The position numbers and the translations under genes were made by a program. Shown one piece after another: positions 58,400 to 64,000 of a stretch of 64,000 nt of DNA. The notes under the pieces were generated by a model. The model saw only the letters and a program-made list of their open reading frames with translations, made no database searches and was not told the DNA's origin. Origin of the DNA: Gymnothorax reevesii (taxonomy: Eukaryota > Chordata > Actinopteri > Anguilliformes > Muraenidae). The stretch is from contig CM056577.1 of the NCBI GenBank assembly GCA_029721435.1, positions 25,561,719 through 25,625,718 of the forward strand, given 5' to 3'. Each line of letters starts with the position of its first letter. Position 1 is the stretch's first letter.

Positions 58400-60187
58400 A
58401 ATCAATGTTTATCTCCAGTTTAAAATACTGGAATAACTTTGTCAATTCTCATTTTACATGGAAATGTACCCGTTTTAAATGACAAATTGCAAATATAAGT
58501 TAGTGGTTCTACAACACTGTCTATTACCTTTTTTTTTACTACTGTCATTTCAGTGTCATTCCAGTCTTTAGATGTTTTATTTTTACACTTACTAACAAGA
58601 TCCACCACCTCCTCTTTATCTACTGCTGTCAAAAACATTGAACTTGGATTCCTGTTTCCATAGTCCTCAACAGCATCTCCCTCTGAATGCCATTGATAAT
58701 CATTATTGTCCGCTAGTTTAGGCCCCACACTTACGAAAAATCTATTAAACCCATCTACTATTTCATTCATACCGTTATTTCATCTTCCATAAAATAATTA
58801 GGGTAACTGAGTGTTTGGTCGTCCTTGTTTAATTATTCTATTTAATATATTCCATCATTCCTTAATATTTTTATTAATTTGAAGTAATGTATTAAAATAA
58901 TTCTTCTTACATTTCCTTATAATATTAGTCAACTTATTTTTATATATTTTATATCTATTCTCCAGCTCTATAGTTCTGTATTTTATTAATTCACAATTTA
59001 GAGCATTATTACCTTCGCCAAGGAGGTTATGCGATCGAGTCGGTTTATTTATTTGTCCGTCTGTTTGTTTGTTTGTTTGTGGACAGGATTTCTCGGAAAC
59101 TACTGGACTGATCCTCTTGAAATTTTCTCCAGAGGTCGACCTTGGTCCATGGACGACTCCATTAAATTTTTTTGATGATCCGGATCTGGATCCGGATTTT
59201 GGATCCGGATCATTTTTTTTACAAACTAAGTGGCATTTCTCCAAACCTAATGAACGGATTTTGATGAAATTTACTCTGAATGTAGATCTTGGGCAATTGT
59301 TTATATAAGTATGAAGATCATGTGGCTCAAGATTTTGAATCTGGATCCAGATCCGGATCAATATTTCATGATTTTCAATTCGGCAATTCTCCATAACTGC
59401 AGCATTTCTACCAAATATTGACCAGAAATATTGACATGGTAATGAAAGATTCTTAAAAGATCAGTAATGACTTCCATTCTCATGGGTCCAGATCCAGATG
59501 AGGATCAACAATTTGGACTCCAGGGTTAATACCTCTTGATGAATGCTTACCAGATCTGCACAACTTTGACTATTCAACCTCATTTGTGGAAATGACAAAA
59601 AATATTCCCATCCGAGCAACTTGACCGATCGTCCTGAAATCTTCCCTGAGAGAAAGATCTTGCATTTGTATCAACGTCATCCCTTGGCGGAGGTCAGAAA
59701 TCTCGGATTTGCTCTTGTTTTTATTGCAGGCATTTTGCAGCCCCTTTGTAATCCATGGACTTTCTGGGTATTTACGTTCTCTCTTACATTGTTAAATTGG
59801 ACAGTTTTTATCATATAATGTTTTAAATAAGACTAAAAATGTTTCATATGCTATGTCAACATCATCCATTTCATACACTTCTTTCCAGTCCTGTATTAAC
59901 AGTTCACTTCGAAATGCATTCAGGGATTCTTCTGTTCTGAATCTCCAGTATCTAATTTTATCTTCCTCATTTTTCTTTTCATAATTACAGTCATACATCA
60001 CAAAAACTGGCAAATGGTCACTAGTATCATTTATTAGTAACCCGCTCACCATGTTATTTTCCATATTGTTTGTAAAAATATTGTCTATTAATGTAGCAGA
60101 ATGTGTCTTTATTCTACTTGGTTTGCTTATAGGCCTAACTGGATATAGACCCATACTGTACATAGCAGCAACAAACTCAGCAGTCAT
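58400..60187 (-). pseudogene. LINE fragment: endonuclease C-terminus and start of reverse transcriptase
   Basis: On the minus strand 59792-60187 encodes the end of an APE-type endonuclease (SKPSRIKTHSATLIDNIFTN, NDTSDHLPVFVMYD). 58855-59005 holds the linker (KIYKNKLTNIIRKCKKNYF) and 58420-58770 the start of a reverse transcriptase (GFNRFFVSVGPKLAD, DWNDTEMTVV, ICNLSFKTGTFPCKMRIDKV). Frames are broken between these parts, and a ~700 bp repeat is inserted at 59006-59712. Non-LTR retrotransposon of the jockey/CR1/L2 superfamily; the exact clade is not determined. Confidence 0.8.
59006..59712. mobile_element. repeat with CCTTCGCCAAGG ends, inserted in the LINE
   Basis: Left end TACCTTCGCCAAGGAGGTTA, right end containing CCCTTGGCGGAGGT, inverted relative to each other; interior has GTCTGTTTGTTTGTTTGTTT and several GGATCTGGATCCGGAT-like repeats. 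Typical of the widespread animal repeats with this terminus. LINE coding sequence lies on both sides. Confidence 0.65.
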
Positions 60188-61199
60188 AGCATGCTGGCTT
60201 AATGTATCAGCTCAGGGGGTTCTCGTGTACAAAAAATGTACCCTAGATTACCCACTGGATTTTTGAAGTAGACCATGCCCCTTAACAGAAAATCTTGGTT
60301 ACCATTTCTACAGCCTGGCAAAAAGGGAGAAAATGGGGTCTCTTTCTGGAGTTCATGCCAAAATTCCGGGACCAATTATTAGGGGTAATGAAAATAGCTG
60401 TAACTTTATAGTCTTTCACCCCAAAACAACTAACTACCGACTCAAAATGACGACGCTGAACTAATCTTTAGTATGAGATCCAGTTTGTAATGATCGGATC
60501 AAGAATGAGGTCACTACAGTTAGAAAAGTGATGAAAAATGAGGCAAAGTGAAAATATGACATTCCTGTGGAATGTCCCCCTACAGATCATGCCAGATCCA
60601 ACTTTTAACCCCTCCGATGGTTCAGTCCAGTTGCAAAGACACAAAGAAACAGCCTGATATAAATATTGTGTATTTTATTGCAGTAGAATGCAGTACAAAT
60701 TGGAAAAGGGTCTACTTTGAAATTACTCAATTTTTGGGCACAGCTTAACTGATTTCCTATATAGGGACTCTTAATGGCTATTTTAGAACTATTCACAGTA
60801 AACAGATATATTATCCTTCTAAATGTTTGGGTTCAAATAATCTTTCAAACAGTGTGAATTTTATTGAGTCTCGATCACCAGTTATGTCACTAGAGGTCAA
60901 ATTGTCGAGGTAATCAGTTTCTGGTTGCATCGGATTAGAAGATTAAGTCAACAGTACTTGATGAACACAAATCCAAATCTTACCAAAAACAATGGTCTGC
61001 ACCTTATGAACACTGTGTGGTCAAGGCAGTCAATGAAAATTGCAGAAGTTAATAGCAGCTTGTGAATCTGAGTTCAACTATTTTGAAATTCACATTTCAG
61101 ACTATGACCGATGACCATGTCATTCACTTGTTGATGACACCAAATGTGTTTTGACATTCTGACCTTTGCAAGTCACTTTGCAAGTGCAAAATGTACAAC
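60188..61199. other. no gene recognised
   Basis: No supported coding frame, terminal repeat or tandem array. Confidence 0.4.
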
Positions 61200-62057
61200 A
61201 TGGAATGTTAGAATCTCCAAGTAGTGCACTTCTGACATATGCAGTGGATTGCACAGTTTTCAGGAATTGGATTCTTCTGATTGCTTGAGACGAGAAGGTT
61301 GTTTGAAAGTTTGAAACCAAACCGTCTTGGTTCAAGGGGCTCTTGTGACGACTGCAAGGACACCCTCTCATTTGTAGCGAAGAAGGCTCTTGCGATATGC
61401 GACCTAATTGCATGAGTTGTGGGTGGCAATTCATCCGCACTTGACCGTTTTGCATGGCGATATCTGTAGCTTCGAAGCTAGTCCATGGTTGTCATCGATG
61501 TGCCTTTCTTTAGCACCTGCGTCAGATACGCTTCTGTCTCGTCAATTGTCATATCAATGTTTCCTGAAGCCAATACAAAGTCCTTCAAGTGCGTCTCTGG
61601 ACTGGCCACAAAGGCTCCATGCTTGGTTCCCACTTTACTTGTGTAGTCACACCCAGTAAGAGTATGAACAGCAGGCAAAACCTAATGCAAACTTTGTCCA
61701 ATCCTCTTTGAAAGGATGTGTACTGGAATGTATCGCGCTGTCACCAACCCCAGTCTTCACCCACAGTTCTTCAAAGCCGTTCGCCCTCAGCTCATTCCAG
61801 TAGAACATCAGCAAGATGAAAACATCTGTATCAGAGGACAGGACTAGGAGATGTTTTGCACCCTGGGTTACAGCTTGCATCGCATGCGGTATAATCCTCA
61901 TGTCCGCCTCTTCTATGTTCGACCTCAGTTCTGGGAGTTCTACTTGTCTGGTTGTCTTGATGCCATCTGGCCCACTGAAGTGGCTGACCACAATCTCCAC
62001 CGCAGGATCAATCCAATTACTTGCTTGTGTTATGTATGAGTATTTTTTGTACAGCAT
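61200..62057 (-). pseudogene. PIN/FEN1-like nuclease family fragment, broken
   Basis: The minus-strand frame from 62057 has ELRSNIEEADMRIIPHAMQA and LLVLSSDTDVFILLMFYWN, then after a one-base shift near 61680 PAVHTLTGCDYTSKVGTKHG. After an in-frame TAG near 61480 it continues with KRSSADELPPTTHAIRSHI. The EEAD.RI..H, SDTDV and LTGCD.TSK motifs are shared by a repetitive animal protein family that resembles the PIN/XPG-I acidic active-site arrangement. The role is unknown, and I infer transposon association only from its repetitiveness and context. Both ends are missing. Confidence 0.65.
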
Positions 62058-62127
62058 TATATTTCATTTGTAAATGAAGATTTATTTCATGCTGTTTTGC
62101 TGCCTTGCTGGTCAGCTTAATTTATTT

Positions 62128-62479
62128 TGTTCATTTGGCACCCTCTGGTGGCGTGTCTGTAAAACCATTCAGAAAAGACTAGCGATTTCTATAAGCTTCT
62201 GGCACTTTCCTGCTTGGAGGGGGCGGGATTTCCCTAGAATCCAGTGGATCTTTCTAGAAGGTTGCTAGTCTATATAAATGCTGTGAGCAGACGGCAGAAT
62301 AGAGCAGAGCAGAAACAGAGTTTTGTTTTGGCAACAGTTAAATAGTGGCATCAGAGTGTTATTAGAGAATTAAATAGTGGATATATTTTTTTTTGTACCA
62401 CTTTTTTTTGTGAAGAATAAATTTGTTTTAGTTGTACTTTCTGGTTTTTCTTTGTTGTGATTTTTTCCAAGTCATAACA
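62128..62479 (+). repeat. 5' LTR of a second Gmr1-like element
   Basis: TGTTCATTTGGCACCC to GTCATAACA, 352 bp. It has a TATATAAA box near 62270 and AATAAA near 62416, giving a plausible U3-R-U5 layout. The left boundary is inferred from the TG...CA rule; the 3' LTR is outside the window. Confidence 0.7.
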
Positions 62480-62482
62480 AAT

Positions 62483-62500
62483 TGGAGGTTCCACCGAGAT
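62483..62500 (+). other. primer-binding site, tRNA-Gln
   Basis: TGGAGGTTCCACCGAGAT, three bases after the LTR, is complementary to the 3' end of tRNA-Gln including CCA (...CTCGGTGGAACCTCCA, from memory). Confidence 0.75.
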
Positions 62501-62557
62501 GGGATTCACCAAAGATTATTATTTTAAATCTTGTGACTAGTTTAAAAACCAGCAATC

Positions 62558-64000
62558 ATGACCTTTGATGTGGAAAGTTTTTTGAAAACTCCAACCCAGG
62601 AATTAATTGTGCTGGCAAAGAAGAAGGACTTGCTGCAAATAGCCTCAACCCTTGGATTATCTGATGTGAAGTCATCAATGAAGAAACAAGAAATATTCAA
62701 CCTTTTGGTGCAACATTTCATCGATGAAGATGTCTTTGGGGAAGAAGCAGCAGAATTAATTAAAGCTGTGGAAGTGCCTGCAACGGAGCTGCAAAGACTT
62801 GAATTTCAGCTACGCCTGAAAGAGCTGGAAGAAAGAAGGTTGGAAAGGGAGAGAGAACTGGAGGAAAGATGGATGGAGAAAGAAATGGAAGAAAGAAGGT
62901 TGGAAAGGGAGAAGGAGAGAGAACTGGAGGAAAAAAGGATGGAGAAAGAGAAAGAACTAGAAGAAAAAAGAATGCAGTATGAATTGGAAATGAAGAGAAT
63001 AGAAGCAGGTACTGTTTCAAAATCTTTTGGACTTTCTGATTATTTTGATGTGGTTAAACATATCAGACTTGTTCCTCCTTTCTTAGAAAATGATGTTGAC
63101 CAATACTTTACCCATTTTGAAAAAATTGCTGTAAATTTGAAATGGCCAAAAGAGCATTGGACAATGATGTTACAAAGTGTTCTTACTCGTAAAGCTAGGA
63201 AAATCTATAACCAGTTATCTGTCCAAGAGTGTGCTGCTTATGATTTTGTCAAATCTGCCATTCTGAAGGGTTATGAATTGGTCCCCAAGGCTTACAGGCA
63301 AAAATTTAGGAAATCTCGCAAGGCAGCCAGTCAAACTCATGTTGATTTTGGCAGGTTAAAGGAACAGTTGTTTGATCAGTGGTGAAATTCCATGAAAGTT
63401 GAAAAAGATTTTGATAGAATGAGGCAACTTATTCTGGTTGAGGAATTCAAAAGGTGTGTCCAGCCTGATATTAAGATTTTCCTTGAAGAAAAACAAGCCA
63501 ATACTTTGCAAGATGTTTCTACCCTAGCTGATAGTAATGCATTGACTCACAAGTCTTCTTTTGTCCATAAATCCACGTTTTCAAAATTTCAAAGCAAGTT
63601 TCAGTCCAAGACGTCTTCTAATAACACTTCTAATGATTCTAAGGCCACTTCTGAGAGGAAACCTTCCAGTGAGAAGCAATCCTCTGATTCTTTACCCTCT
63701 GTGTCTTGCCAGTACTGCAAAAAGCAAGGTCACCTTATTTCTGAGTGTTATGCTCTCAAGAAAAAACAACAACGAGAAGAAACCAAGCCAACTGCTTTGA
63801 CAAAGAAAGAATCTCTTGCATCAATGGTCAGTTCGCCTGATCCTGTTATAGAGGGTTTTGAGCCATTCATCACCGATGGTTTGGTCTCACTTTCACATGA
63901 TTTTTCCTCATCTGCTCCAGTTTGAATTCTAAGGGATACTGGGTCTTCCCAATCTCTTATTCTTGCAGATATTCTGCCTTTCTCGGACAAATCATCTACT
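62558..64000 (+). pseudogene. Gmr1-like gag and protease start, two in-frame TGA stops
   Basis: Starts at 62558 (MTFDVESFLKTPTQELIVLA). A long E/R/K coiled coil (~80-150) is followed by a SCAN-related capsid segment (GYELVPKAYRQKFRKSRK). A TGA at 63383-63385 interrupts the frame, which resumes at once (VEEFKRCVQPDIKIFL) with a zinc knuckle CQYCKKQGHLISEC near 63710. A second TGA at 63923-63925 lies just before the protease box LRDTGSSQSLIL. Both stops sit where the related gag at 15703-17375 has sense codons, so they are probably mutations. Same family type as that element, but the LTR and primer differ. It continues beyond the window. Confidence 0.88.

Overview
The window looks like transposable-element-dense DNA from a ray-finned fish. 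The evidence is the kind of elements present: Gmr1-like, Ty3/gypsy and BEL/Pao LTR retrotransposons, Tc1 and hAT transposons with fish-type termini, jockey/CR1/L2-like LINE fragments, CA/CT microsatellites and (TTA)n runs. No species can be named from the sequence. I see no ordinary single-copy host gene; almost every long open frame belongs to a mobile element.

Layout. 1-18012: a minus-strand Gmr1-like LTR retrotransposon (gag, protease, integrase, then reverse transcriptase) that runs off the left edge. Its pol is split by a 12,310 bp CACTA-like DNA transposon at 1007-13316, with CACTCTAAAAA ends and a TA target duplication. That transposon carries a frameshifted zinc-finger transposase-like gene and an apparently intact four-exon gene for a PB1/SAMD3-like protein. 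18013-20077: the 3' tail and LTR of another gypsy element next to a hAT remnant. 20078-28704: a unit repeated in inverted orientation at 33573-39375. Each copy has collected its own insertions, so each shows the empty site of the other's insertions. 28705-30360: a 31 bp minisatellite with a Tc1-type MITE in it. 31708-33126: a non-autonomous hAT copy. 36896-47289: a 5.2 kb tandem duplication with a 24 bp filler at the junction. 39924-52404: a BEL/Pao insertion with an intact 1911-codon polyprotein frame; the tandem duplication gave it a third LTR. 52410-55522: the other half of the split hAT, then two different Tc1 remnants and a LINE end. 55583-60187: a SINE-like head and LINE fragments. 61200-62057: a decayed PIN/FEN1-like gene fragment. 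62128-64000: the 5' LTR and gag of a second Gmr1-like element with in-frame stops.

The nesting order can be partly read. The hAT inserted in a Tc1 (8 bp duplication ATAAGTGG), the BEL inserted in the hAT (CAAAC), and the tandem duplication then copied the BEL 3' end. The two halves of the ATAAGTGG duplication now lie 20 kb apart in opposite orientation, as expected if the segment 33127-39375 was inverted by recombination between two hAT copies. The most biologically interesting content is the CACTA-like transposon: a CMC-type transposase candidate and an intact PB1/SAMD3-like gene travel together, behind a CRE-containing candidate promoter. A 224 bp MITE at 19398-19621 has the same end type and a 2 bp target duplication.
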